Source: an uncultured Treponema sp.
GTDB taxonomy: Bacteria; Spirochaetota; Spirochaetia; Treponematales; Treponemataceae
Length of the DNA stretch: 10,119 bases
Assembly: GCA_905372265.1 (NCBI GenBank)
Contig: CAJPOL010000066.1
Location: 1 to 10,119, forward strand
Reading direction: 5' to 3'
Position 1 is the stretch's first letter. Every line of letters begins with the position of its first letter. A model generated the notes under the pieces. It did not search any database. It was not told where the DNA came from and saw only the letters and a list, made by a program, of their open reading frames with translations. This document shows, piece after piece, positions 1 to 6,914 of the stretch. A program made the position numbers and the translations under genes.

Positions 1-1470
1 AAGAAGGCAATACATGATCAAGAAAATCCTATTGTACTTGCCAAAAGCAATCAGGCCTTTAATCAAATCGGAACATTTATCGAACGGTCGCTGCACGGAA
101 AGCAGGAACCCGCCGTTGTTCAATACAAAGGGACGGATTATATTATTTCCGCATCGAAAGTACCAATCAACGGCTGGCTGTTTACGGCGCGCCTACCGTA
201 TCAGGAATTTACCGCCCCGATTATGACCTCGCTGTACCAGATGGCATATATCGTCATCTTTATTTTTATAATCGCCAATATTATCGCTATTTTCTTCGCC
301 AGAAGAATCAGTACGCCGCTGCGTAATATTACAACGGCGCTGCAAAGTATTTCCGAAGGCGACGGCGATTTGACGGCTTCGCTGCCGGTCAATGGAAACG
401 ATGAAATTGCCCATATTGCCCATTTTTTCAATAAAACGATTGAAAAAATACGGATGTCAATCGGGCTTGTGGAGCAAAATACCGGAATCATGCAGCACAT
501 AGGCAATGAGCTCTCCTGTAATATCACTGAAACGGCAACCGCTATCCATCAAATCAGTATGAATATCGCGAATGTTAAACATCAGGCGGTTGCTCAATCC
601 GCGAGTGCCGCCGAAGCGGCCTCCTCAATTGATGAAATTGAAGAAGCGATAAAAGCGTTAAATACGAATGTTGAAAAACAGGTTGAAAGCGTTGCGCAAT
701 CTTCCAAATCGATAGCCTATATGGTAGAGAACATACAGGAAGTTGCCAAAACGCTCGGAGCAAGCGGCGCTCTGGTTGAAAACCTGCATCAAGCGACCTC
801 AGACGGAAAAGAGACAATCGGCAACTCAAATACCATTACCCAAAAGATTGCCGAAGAATCGGGCAGTTTGCTTGAAGCGAGCAGTGTGATTCAGCATATT
901 GCAAGCCAAACGAATCTATTGGCCATGAATGCGGCAATTGAAGCGGCACATGCGGGAGAAGCCGGTAAGGGCTTTGCCGTCGTCGCTGATGAAATACGGA
1001 AACTCGCTGAAGAATCCAGTGTGCAAGGAAAAAACATTACGGCAACGCTTAAAAATTTCAGCAATGAAATAGAAATGCTCTCCGGTATTTCCCGCACTGT
1101 TGAAGAGAAATTTAACAGCATTTTTACCCTTGCCGATCAGGTAAAGGAGATAAGCAATAAGATTATTGCCGCAATGGAAGAGCAGTCCTCATGCAGCCGT
1201 ACCGTACTCAGTACGATGCATGGAATGTCGGCTGTAACGGAGGAGGTTAACACCGGCTCTGCGGAGATATTGAGAAATGGGAAAAATATTGCACAAGGTA
1301 TTCATAAATTAAGCGATGCGGCGCATAGTATTACCGGCAGTATGAATGAAATGGCCTCCGGAGCGGAGCAAATCAATAATGCTGTAACGGAAGTAAGAGA
1401 GATTGCGCACAAGAATAAGCAGAGTATCGGAAATTTAGTAGGAGAAGTGAAAAAATTTAATATCCGTTAA
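1..1470 (+). CDS. Methyl-accepting chemotaxis protein (5'-truncated by window edge)
   Basis: A membrane chemoreceptor that senses a ligand outside the cytoplasm and controls the CheA kinase through CheW. The frame is open from base 1, so the true start and first membrane segment lie upstream; the ATG at 223 is internal. Counting residues from base 1, about 1-75 are the end of an extracytoplasmic sensor whose VQYKGTDYIISASKVP/GW pattern resembles the C-terminal part of Cache domains. Residues about 81-100 form a membrane helix rich in Ile and Phe. A HAMP domain follows (about 100-155, with the S-TPL start and the DGDLT/DEI pattern). The cytoplasmic coiled-coil signalling domain runs from about 160 to 489. 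Its highly conserved hairpin tip is at about 299-336 (QTNLLAMNAAIEAAHAGE, then GKGFAVVADEIRKLAEES). The protein ends in VGEVKKFNIR and lacks a C-terminal NWETF-type CheR-binding pentapeptide. The ligand cannot be told from this fragment. Confidence 0.95.
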   Translation, partial: KKAIHDQENPIVLAKSNQAFNQIGTFIERSLHGKQEPAVVQYKGTDYIISASKVPINGWLFTARLPYQEFTAPIMTSLYQMAYIVIFIFIIANIIAIFFARRISTPLRNITTALQSISEGDGDLTASLPVNGNDEIAHIAHFFNKTIEKIRMSIGLVEQNTGIMQHIGNELSCNITETATAIHQISMNIANVKHQAVAQSASAAEAASSIDEIEEAIKALNTNVEKQVESVAQSSKSIAYMVENIQEVAKTLGASGALVENLHQATSDGKETIGNSNTITQKIAEESGSLLEASSVIQHIASQTNLLAMNAAIEAAHAGEAGKGFAVVADEIRKLAEESSVQGKNITATLKNFSNEIEMLSGISRTVEEKFNSIFTLADQVKEISNKIIAAMEEQSSCSRTVLSTMHGMSAVTEEVNTGSAEILRNGKNIAQGIHKLSDAAHSITGSMNEMASGAEQINNAVTEVREIAHKNKQSIGNLVGEVKKFNIR

Positions 1471-1500
1471 GAAAGAGGATGCCGCAAGCGGAAAAATCAG

Positions 1501-1535
1501 CCGTTTTGTTTCTCATGGTTTAATAGAGAAAACGG
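1501..1535 (+). promoter_or_regulatory. Possible leader hairpin abutting the ribosome binding site of the EEP gene
   Basis: CCGTTTT (1501-1507) can pair with AAAACGG (1529-1535), and CTC (1512-1514) with GAG (1526-1528), giving an interrupted 10-bp stem. Its 3' arm includes the first two G of the GGAGG ribosome binding site at 1534-1538. It could modulate translation, but the stem is AT-rich and has a four-base bulge, so chance is a fair alternative. Confidence 0.2.
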
Positions 1536-1544
1536 AGGTTACGG

Positions 1545-2558
1545 ATGAGAAACAAAAGACTAGCGATTACGGCGCTGTGCAGCTGCGCTGTAATCTGCGC
1601 TGCGGTGCTGTATTGCACACGATGCACACCGCTTGGTTATCCTGCCGCACAACAGCGGCAACTGACGTTGATGACGTATAATACGCAGACATTTTTTGAT
1701 GCGGTAGAGGACGGCAGGGAATTTGCGGAATTCAAGGGAAGCAAATCGCGGTGGACTGAAAAGAAATACCGCACGCGGCTGGAACGGCTGAAAGAAACGG
1801 TTTGCACAGCCGGAGAGCGGCTTACCGGCACGAAAGGCCGCTTGCCCGATATTTTGGTTTTGCAGGAAATCGAGAGCAAGCGTGTCGTTGAAGATTTTTG
1901 CAAACAGCTATCCGCTCATGAGAATTATCCCTATGCAGTCTGCCCGCCGCTTTCAAGCAATGCCGCTTTTACGACGGTAGTACTCAGTAAATATCCGATA
2001 GATAATTTTTTTGTACATCATTTATATGCCGGCGAAAGCGCCGCATTGAGACCGCTTTTGGAAACGGTAATCAATACGGGGACAGCCGATAAACCGCAGC
2101 TTTTGACCGTCTTTTCAGTACATTGGAAATCAAAGAGCGGCAACTATCATAAAAGCAGTGCTATCCGTAAATTACAAGAGGCGCAGCTGATACGGAAAAT
2201 TACCGAACATACCAATCAGTCTCCCGATGTTCCTTTTATTATATGCGGCGACTTTAATCAGCCGCTTACGGAATTTCGGAACATGCAGCGCTTTGCCGTA
2301 TGCTGGAATTTAGCCGATTATGAGCATGCGGCGGCAGTCCAGCAGCAGCCGGCCGGCAGCTATTACTTTAGAAACAGCTGGGAAAAAATCGATCATATCT
2401 TTTATGCAGCGGATTCGGGGCGCATACAGCCGACGGCTTTCTTTGTGCTCTATGAACCGCCGCTCATAGAGGAAGCATATCCTAAGCGGTATAACGTTCT
2501 GACAGGAGAAGGATATTCCGATCACTTACCGCTTGTTTTCTCATTTATGATGGACTAA
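1545..2558 (+). CDS. Exported endonuclease/exonuclease/phosphatase (EEP) family protein
   Basis: A 337-residue member of the EEP (DNase I-like) superfamily of metal-dependent phosphoesterases. The signature residues appear in order: N46 in TYNTQTFF, E108 in VLQEIES, H193 in SVHWKSKSG, D236 and N238 in CGDFNQP, D283/H284 in KIDHIF, and S325-D326-H327 in YSDHLPL. All the expected catalytic and metal-binding positions are therefore present. The VHWKSKSG form of the His motif resembles secreted nucleases, so extracellular or periplasmic nucleic acid degradation is the likeliest role, but a phosphodiester or lipid substrate is not excluded. Residues 5-24 are a hydrophobic export segment, unusually rich in Cys (12, 14, 18, 24, 27). 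C24 or C27 could be a relaxed spirochaetal lipidation site, but neither has a canonical lipobox. GGAGG at 1534-1538 lies 6 bases before this ATG and supports the start. It begins 74 bases after the chemoreceptor, with no clear terminator between. Confidence 0.9.
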   Translation: MRNKRLAITALCSCAVICAAVLYCTRCTPLGYPAAQQRQLTLMTYNTQTFFDAVEDGREFAEFKGSKSRWTEKKYRTRLERLKETVCTAGERLTGTKGRLPDILVLQEIESKRVVEDFCKQLSAHENYPYAVCPPLSSNAAFTTVVLSKYPIDNFFVHHLYAGESAALRPLLETVINTGTADKPQLLTVFSVHWKSKSGNYHKSSAIRKLQEAQLIRKITEHTNQSPDVPFIICGDFNQPLTEFRNMQRFAVCWNLADYEHAAAVQQQPAGSYYFRNSWEKIDHIFYAADSGRIQPTAFFVLYEPPLIEEAYPKRYNVLTGEGYSDHLPLVFSFMMD

Positions 2559-2579
2559 CCGTTATCGCATACTTTCATG

Positions 2580-2618
2580 CTTGGCGTCCTTTGGCGGCAA
2601 ACCGCAAAGGACGCCAAG
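2580..2618. repeat. Strong 17-bp inverted repeat (hairpin) 21 bases after the EEP gene
   Basis: C2580-T2592 pairs without mismatch with A2606-G2618 (13 bp). After one bulged G, GCGG at 2594-2597 pairs with CCGC at 2602-2605 around a CAAA loop. The position just past the stop codon at 2558 suits a transcript 3' end or mRNA-stabilising hairpin. There is no T-run after it on either strand, so it is not a textbook intrinsic terminator. It may instead be a copy of a dispersed palindromic element. Its right arm overlaps a degenerate 9-base tandem repeat. Confidence 0.7.
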
Positions 2619-2638
2619 AGCACAAAGAGCAGGTAAAG
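2603..2638. repeat. Degenerate 9-base tandem repeat, about four units
   Basis: Successive 9-mers read CGCAAAGGA (2603-2611), CGCCAAGAG (2612-2620), CACAAAGAG (2621-2629) and CAGGTAAAG (2630-2638). The first three agree at most positions; the fourth is poor. The first two units also form the right arm of the hairpin at 2580-2618. No protein can be assigned to this stretch. Confidence 0.45.
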
Positions 2639-2718
2639 ACTCTCACCTCAATACCGTTACCAATTAGGACATTACAAATTATTTTCTCCGATTCCCTGTA
2701 TTAATCTCAACCAGCCAC

Positions 2719-2747
2719 TTGCGCTAAGGAAAGCCTTTTCATATACT
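2719..2747 (+). promoter_or_regulatory. Candidate sigma-70 promoter for argS
   Basis: TTGCGC (2719-2724, 3/6 match to the -35 consensus) and TATACT (2742-2747, 5/6 match to the -10 consensus) are separated by exactly 17 bases. Transcription would start near 2754, giving a leader of roughly 70 bases before the argS ATG at 2822. This is the best-spaced box pair I see in the 263-base gap. The remainder of the gap, apart from the hairpin and repeat at 2580-2638, shows nothing else I can name. Confidence 0.35.
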
Positions 2748-2821
2748 AGGAGAGAAGGTTTTATAGTCCCAAATTTCATTGACTATATCCCCGCCGGCAT
2801 TTCCTATCAAACGAGGTAATT

Positions 2822-4585
2822 ATGAATGATATACGGCTGCTATGGAAAGAAAGCATAGCGCGGGCATTAACGGCAACGGCTCCTGCAGGCGCCGAACCGA
2901 TCACAGCGGAACAAGTAACAATGGAAATACCGCCTGATCCGGCATTCGGCGATATAGGCTTTCCAATGTTCGCCTTTGCAAAGCTATTCCGTGCAGCGCC
3001 GCCTAAAATTGCGGCGGATGTATTACAGCGCCTGCTTACAGATACAGCAATTCACGGAAAAGGCGAAGTTACAGCCGTCGGCCCCTATATCAACGTATTC
3101 CTATTAAAAAACGATATAGCGGCTCGTACCATTGAAGCAATTCTCGCTCAAAATGAAACCTACGGCAAAACGGACACGCTGGCCGGTAAAAAAATAATGG
3201 TTGAATTTTCAAGCCCGAATACGAATAAGCCTCTGCACCTCGGCCATTTACGAAATGATGCAATCGGCGAAAGCCTTTCCCGCATCATGCAATTCAGCGG
3301 CGCAGAAGTGTATAAAACCAATATCATTAATGACCGCGGCGTACATATCTGTAAATCGATGCTTGCGTATAAAAAGTTCGGCAACAACACTGACCCCGTA
3401 AAAGAAGGTATTAAACCGGACACCTTTGTCGGCGATATGTATGTAAAGTTTCATCAATACAGCAAAGAACATCCCGAAGCCGAAGAAGATGCGCAGGCGC
3501 TGCTGAGAAAATGGGAAGCAGGCGATCCTGAAACGCTTGAGCTCTGGAAACGCATGAACGGCTGGGCTCTACAGGGTATTCAACAAACCTATACGCGGAC
3601 AGGCGTTTCGTTTGATAAGCTCTATTTTGAAAGCAATGTATACCGCAAAGGACGCGCCGAGGTTTTGGAAGGACTGGAAAAAGGCATTTTCTATAAAGAT
3701 GAAGATAATTCCGTCTGGATAGACCTTGCCCCTATCGGCCTTGATAAAAAAGTTCTGTTACGCGGAGATGGGACGGCCTTATACATCACGCAGGATATAG
3801 GGCTTGCAATCACCCGTCACGGCGAATGGCCGTTCGACAAGCTCATTTATGTGGTCGGCAACGAACAGATTTATCATTTTAAAGTGCTTTTCTACGTATT
3901 AAAGCAGCTCGGCTACCAATGGCACACCGGACTGCACCATCTTGCATACGGTATGGTCAATCTGCCTGAAGGCAAGATGAAAAGCCGCGAGGGAACAGTT
4001 GTGGACGCTGACGACCTTATTACCGACTTAAAAAACGGAGCATTGGAGGAAATTGCCTCAAAAGGCAGGGAAGAAGCGGTGGGCAATCCCGAAGATATAG
4101 CGGAAAAAATCGCATTAGGAGCGCTCCATTACTTCCTGCTGCAAGTAGATGCGATGAAAGACATGCTGTTCAACACAAAAGATTCGCTTGCGTTTAACGG
4201 AAATACCGGCCCGTATATTCAATACATGGGAGCGCGTATTTCTTCCATTTTACGGAAAGTTGAGACGGAAGAAGGAGCTTCAGTACGGGCAGGACACTAC
4301 CGGCCTGAATTACTAAACAGCGAAGCGGAATGGGCATTGATAAAAAAACTGGAAGAATTTCCGGCCCATGTCGATAAAGCTGCTGCGCTGTATACGCCGG
4401 CTCTGATAACCGGCTATCTTTACGATGTGTGTAAACTATTCAGCCGTTTTTACCATGACTGCCCTATATTGTCGGCGGAAGAGCCTGATGTTGCGGCAAC
4501 GCGGCTTGAACTAGCCCGTGCGGTTCGAATCGTTCTAAAAAATGCAATGCGGCTTGTGCTGGTGCCCTTCCTTGAAGTAATGTAG
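2822..4585 (+). CDS. argS: Arginyl-tRNA synthetase
   Basis: Class I aminoacyl-tRNA synthetase that attaches arginine to its tRNA in the cytoplasm, using ATP. The 587-residue length is normal for bacterial ArgS. The N-terminal additional domain that contacts the tRNA D-loop covers about residues 1-115, with the PADVAFG-like stretch PPDPAFGDIGFPMFAFAK. The catalytic Rossmann fold carries the SSPNTNKPLHLGHLRN motif with the HIGH signature at H139-LG-H142. The KMSKS-equivalent is GKMKSREG at 384-391, followed by TVVDADDLI, a form typical of ArgS. The DALR anticodon-binding helical domain begins near YIQYMGARISSILRK and ends in RLVLVPFLEVM. GAGGT at 2813-2817 is placed correctly for this ATG. It is the first gene of a probable three-gene unit; the next gene starts 63 bases downstream. 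Confidence 0.98.
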   Translation: MNDIRLLWKESIARALTATAPAGAEPITAEQVTMEIPPDPAFGDIGFPMFAFAKLFRAAPPKIAADVLQRLLTDTAIHGKGEVTAVGPYINVFLLKNDIAARTIEAILAQNETYGKTDTLAGKKIMVEFSSPNTNKPLHLGHLRNDAIGESLSRIMQFSGAEVYKTNIINDRGVHICKSMLAYKKFGNNTDPVKEGIKPDTFVGDMYVKFHQYSKEHPEAEEDAQALLRKWEAGDPETLELWKRMNGWALQGIQQTYTRTGVSFDKLYFESNVYRKGRAEVLEGLEKGIFYKDEDNSVWIDLAPIGLDKKVLLRGDGTALYITQDIGLAITRHGEWPFDKLIYVVGNEQIYHFKVLFYVLKQLGYQWHTGLHHLAYGMVNLPEGKMKSREGTVVDADDLITDLKNGALEEIASKGREEAVGNPEDIAEKIALGALHYFLLQVDAMKDMLFNTKDSLAFNGNTGPYIQYMGARISSILRKVETEEGASVRAGHYRPELLNSEAEWALIKKLEEFPAHVDKAAALYTPALITGYLYDVCKLFSRFYHDCPILSAEEPDVAATRLELARAVRIVLKNAMRLVLVPFLEVM

Positions 4586-4637
4586 TAACCGCTCACAAAC
4601 GATACAACGGCATTTGTATGAAATTCTTGCACTGATA

Positions 4638-4644
4638 AAGGAGG
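4638..4644 (+). promoter_or_regulatory. Strong ribosome binding site of mtnN
   Basis: AAGGAGG lies four bases before the ATG at 4649, in a 63-base spacer after argS. It is the strongest Shine-Dalgarno match in the window and fixes the nucleosidase start. No promoter or terminator is evident in the spacer, which supports co-transcription with argS. Confidence 0.75.
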
Positions 4645-4648
4645 TTAT

Positions 4649-5365
4649 ATGAGAATTGGTATTTTTGCAGCGGAGCAGCAGGAAATAGAAATCATTCAGG
4701 CAAAACTGCAAGGGAGAAAAGTCCTGCGGGCAGGTCTCACCTTTTATGAGGCTGCTGTAGGCGCCCATACGGTTATCAGCGTGTGCGGCGGTATCGGAAA
4801 GGTGAATGCCGCAATTTGCACGCAGATACTGATATCCGAATTTCAAGCGGAGGCAATACTGAACACCGGTACGGCAGGAGGTCTGCATGAATCGCTGCAT
4901 ATATTCGATATGGTTGTTTCAACCGATGCAGTGCAGTACGACGTTCATGCATCGGTGTTCGGATATGCGGAAGGACAGGTGCCCGGAACGCCGTCTCCGT
5001 ATTGGAAAGCCGATGATACCCTCCGTATACGGGCAATACAAACATTTACGCAGCTGCAAGAAGAAAATGCGGAGGATTTCCGCAATACGAATACGATGGT
5101 TGCAGGCAGAATTGCATCAGGCGACAGCTTCATCACCGATTCTAAGATGAAGCAAAAACTTATCACGGCATTTCAGGCCGACTGCGTGGAAATGGAAGGA
5201 GCAGCCGTGGCGCAAACCTGCGTCATAAACTCCGTCCCCTTTATTATTCTACGGTGTATTTCAGATAATGCAGGAGAACCGGCCGCCTTGTCGTATCAGC
5301 AATTCTCAAAAGAGGCAGCCCGTATTTCCGCCTTACTTGTATTGAAACTGCTCACTGTTTTATAG
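4649..5365 (+). CDS. mtnN: 5'-methylthioadenosine/S-adenosylhomocysteine nucleosidase
   Basis: Cytoplasmic hydrolase that removes adenine from methylthioadenosine and S-adenosylhomocysteine (and 5'-deoxyadenosine in characterised homologues), relieving product inhibition of methylation and polyamine synthesis. In many bacteria it supplies the precursor of autoinducer-2. The 238-residue length matches the family (E. coli Pfs/MtnN, 232). Visible family motifs are the N-terminal GIFAAEQQE with the catalytic-position E12, GGIGKVNAA (47-55), NTGTAGGL (72-79), the STDAVQYDVHASVFGY segment (91-106), ASGDSFI (156-162), VEMEGAAVAQ with E183 equivalent to E. coli E174, and RCISD with D206 equivalent to E. 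coli D197. The active site is thus complete. No luxS lies in this window, so an AI-2 role cannot be judged here. The fucosidase gene starts 29 bases later, so co-transcription is likely. Confidence 0.96.
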   Translation: MRIGIFAAEQQEIEIIQAKLQGRKVLRAGLTFYEAAVGAHTVISVCGGIGKVNAAICTQILISEFQAEAILNTGTAGGLHESLHIFDMVVSTDAVQYDVHASVFGYAEGQVPGTPSPYWKADDTLRIRAIQTFTQLQEENAEDFRNTNTMVAGRIASGDSFITDSKMKQKLITAFQADCVEMEGAAVAQTCVINSVPFIILRCISDNAGEPAALSYQQFSKEAARISALLVLKLLTVL

Positions 5366-5366
5366 G
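5337..5366 (+). promoter_or_regulatory. Weak candidate internal promoter before the fucosidase gene
   Basis: TTGTAT (5337-5342) and TATAGG (5361-5366) are 18 bases apart at the end of mtnN. The same TTGTATT-N-TATAG arrangement recurs upstream of the lipoprotein gene at 6846-6875. Matches to consensus are only 3/6 and 4/6. It could allow separate expression of the fucosidase. Confidence 0.2.
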
Positions 5367-5394
5367 GTATCGCTAGAACAAGGAATATAAGCAT

Positions 5395-6771
5395 ATGAAA
5401 TCTTCATGGTATTCGCCGCAGCAAGAACAGACGATCAAAAACTGGCAAAAATTGCAATTCGGCATGTTCATCCACTTCGGTCTGTATTCGCTTGCCGGAG
5501 GCTGTTGGAACGGCATCCCCGTAAAAAAAGGCTACTGCGAACAGATATTAGCGCACGGCAATCTTCCGCCGGCCGATTACGAGGCGCTGATGCAGCAATT
5601 TGAAATCCGCTCCTTTAACGCTGAAGCGATAGCAAAACTGGCAAAGCAGACCGGTATGCGGTATATCGTGTTGACGAGCAAACATCATGACGGCTTCTGC
5701 CTCTTTAACACTGCAACAACCGGCTATAACAGTACTCGCGCCGCCTGTGCCCGCGATCTTGTCGGAGAGATGTCCGCAGCGTGTAAAAAAGAGGGGCTTG
5801 CTTTCGGTATTTATTTTTCTCTTATTGACTGGCATTGTCCATGGGCGGCGCCTATGAGCAGCCATAATTCCGATCCTATTCCGCCGCGCCATCATGCGTA
5901 CAATCTTGCGCAGCTGACGGAGCTCTTAACGCACTACGGCGATATATGTGAATTATGGCTTGATATGGGACACCCGACTCCCGCACAGTCGCAGGAAATG
6001 TACGACCGCATTCATGCGCTGCAGCCGCAGATTATGATAAACGGCCGTATTTGGAACGATCGGGGTGATTTTGTTACCATGCCTGATAATGAGTTACCGG
6101 AGCTGCCGTTCCCCGATTATGCATTGAATATTCCGTGGCAAACACCGGCTTCCATTTACAAAGAGACATGGGGCTATAAGTCATGGCAAGTGCGGGGCGA
6201 TGCAAAAGAAAAAACAGCCGAACTGACTGAAAGTCTCCGGCGGGTCATCGCACGGGGCGGTAACTATCTTTTGAACATCGGTCCGTCGGAAACGGGAGCG
6301 GTTATCTCCTTTGAACAAGAAGTACTGCGCGGTATCGGCGATAATCTTAAAAAAGAACCCTTACAGCTCCCGCCTGACGAACCCCATGCCGGAAAACATT
6401 CGGAACCGGCTTGTACCTATCTATTCCGGTATACCGGCGAAGACTATTATAGTCTCCGTCCCATCATTACCGGAAAGCAGTGGTCATACGCTCACGGAAA
6501 CAGCACGGCTCCTGCGGACAAACCTTTGACGGTACGATGGAAAACGGCGCATCCGCTTAAAGAAACCGTTAAGCTCTGCTTTGAGGATAACGGCCAGCGC
6601 ATCTGTTTTTCCCTGCAAAAAGGAACGTCAAGCGCCGTGATTGCTACCGGTTATCAATTTCCGCACACTGCAAACAGCGCTGTTACCGTCTCGCTTTCTA
6701 CTGTCGGCTCGCCGCTTGAAAGACCGGAACTCCCTTTCTTAGACATTGAACTTGAGATAGCCGGACCATAA
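5395..6771 (+). CDS. Alpha-L-fucosidase, glycoside hydrolase family 29, predicted cytoplasmic
   Basis: A retaining exo-glycosidase that releases terminal L-fucose from oligosaccharides. The 458-residue protein has the GH29 layout: a (beta/alpha)8-like catalytic domain (about 1-330) and a C-terminal beta-sandwich (about 340-458). Conserved features include FGMFIHFGLYS with H27, TSKHHDGFCLF with H97/H98, and ELWLDMGHP, where D190 is the predicted nucleophile as in LWNDMGW-type GH29 enzymes. Further motifs are NGRIWNDRGDF, YKETWGYKSW (E257 is a possible acid/base, not certain because that residue varies in GH29) and RGGNYLLNIGPSETG. There is no signal peptide: the protein begins MKSSWYSPQQEQ. 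It should therefore act on imported fuco-oligosaccharides, unlike secreted host-glycan fucosidases. AAGGA at 5380-5384 supports the start. No fucose transporter or catabolic gene lies nearby in the window, so the source of substrate is unknown. Confidence 0.93.
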   Translation: MKSSWYSPQQEQTIKNWQKLQFGMFIHFGLYSLAGGCWNGIPVKKGYCEQILAHGNLPPADYEALMQQFEIRSFNAEAIAKLAKQTGMRYIVLTSKHHDGFCLFNTATTGYNSTRAACARDLVGEMSAACKKEGLAFGIYFSLIDWHCPWAAPMSSHNSDPIPPRHHAYNLAQLTELLTHYGDICELWLDMGHPTPAQSQEMYDRIHALQPQIMINGRIWNDRGDFVTMPDNELPELPFPDYALNIPWQTPASIYKETWGYKSWQVRGDAKEKTAELTESLRRVIARGGNYLLNIGPSETGAVISFEQEVLRGIGDNLKKEPLQLPPDEPHAGKHSEPACTYLFRYTGEDYYSLRPIITGKQWSYAHGNSTAPADKPLTVRWKTAHPLKETVKLCFEDNGQRICFSLQKGTSSAVIATGYQFPHTANSAVTVSLSTVGSPLERPELPFLDIELEIAGP

Positions 6772-6845
6772 GAGCGCTTCTAAGAATCTCAAGACTGTCT
6801 ATTAAAATACCGGATCATACTACCAGTGAAGGGAAAACCTCCTCC

Positions 6846-6875
6846 TTGTATTTTTTCTTACCGATACCGTATAGT
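6846..6875 (+). promoter_or_regulatory. Candidate sigma-70 promoter for the transglutaminase-like lipoprotein gene
   Basis: TTGTAT (6846-6851, 3/6) and TATAGT (6870-6875, 5/6) are separated by 18 bases. Transcription would start near 6882, giving a leader of about 33 bases before the ATG at 6915. The 143-base gap after the fucosidase (6772-6914) shows no clear terminator hairpin, so read-through is also possible. Confidence 0.35.
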
Positions 6876-6914
6876 ACCGCGTATTTTGTACGCTCTTTTC
6901 TAAGGAGACCATGA

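Noticed and set aside
14..226. 70-codon open frame at the window start
   Set aside because: It is out of frame with the chemoreceptor sensor region, which has clear Cache-like sequence through the same bases.
2580..2618. Textbook rho-independent terminator
   Set aside because: The stem is strong, but no T-run follows on either strand, so it is listed as an inverted repeat instead.
2779..2807. TTGACT box before argS as the -35 of a promoter
   Set aside because: The element 17 bases downstream (TCCTAT) is a poor -10 and would place the transcript start almost on the ribosome binding site.
4535..4900. 121-codon minus-strand open frame spanning the argS-mtnN junction
   Set aside because: It is antisense to two well-supported genes and shows no family motif.
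5548..5895. 115-codon minus-strand open frame inside the fucosidase
   Set aside because: It is antisense to conserved GH29 motifs, has no ribosome binding site and no recognisable domain.
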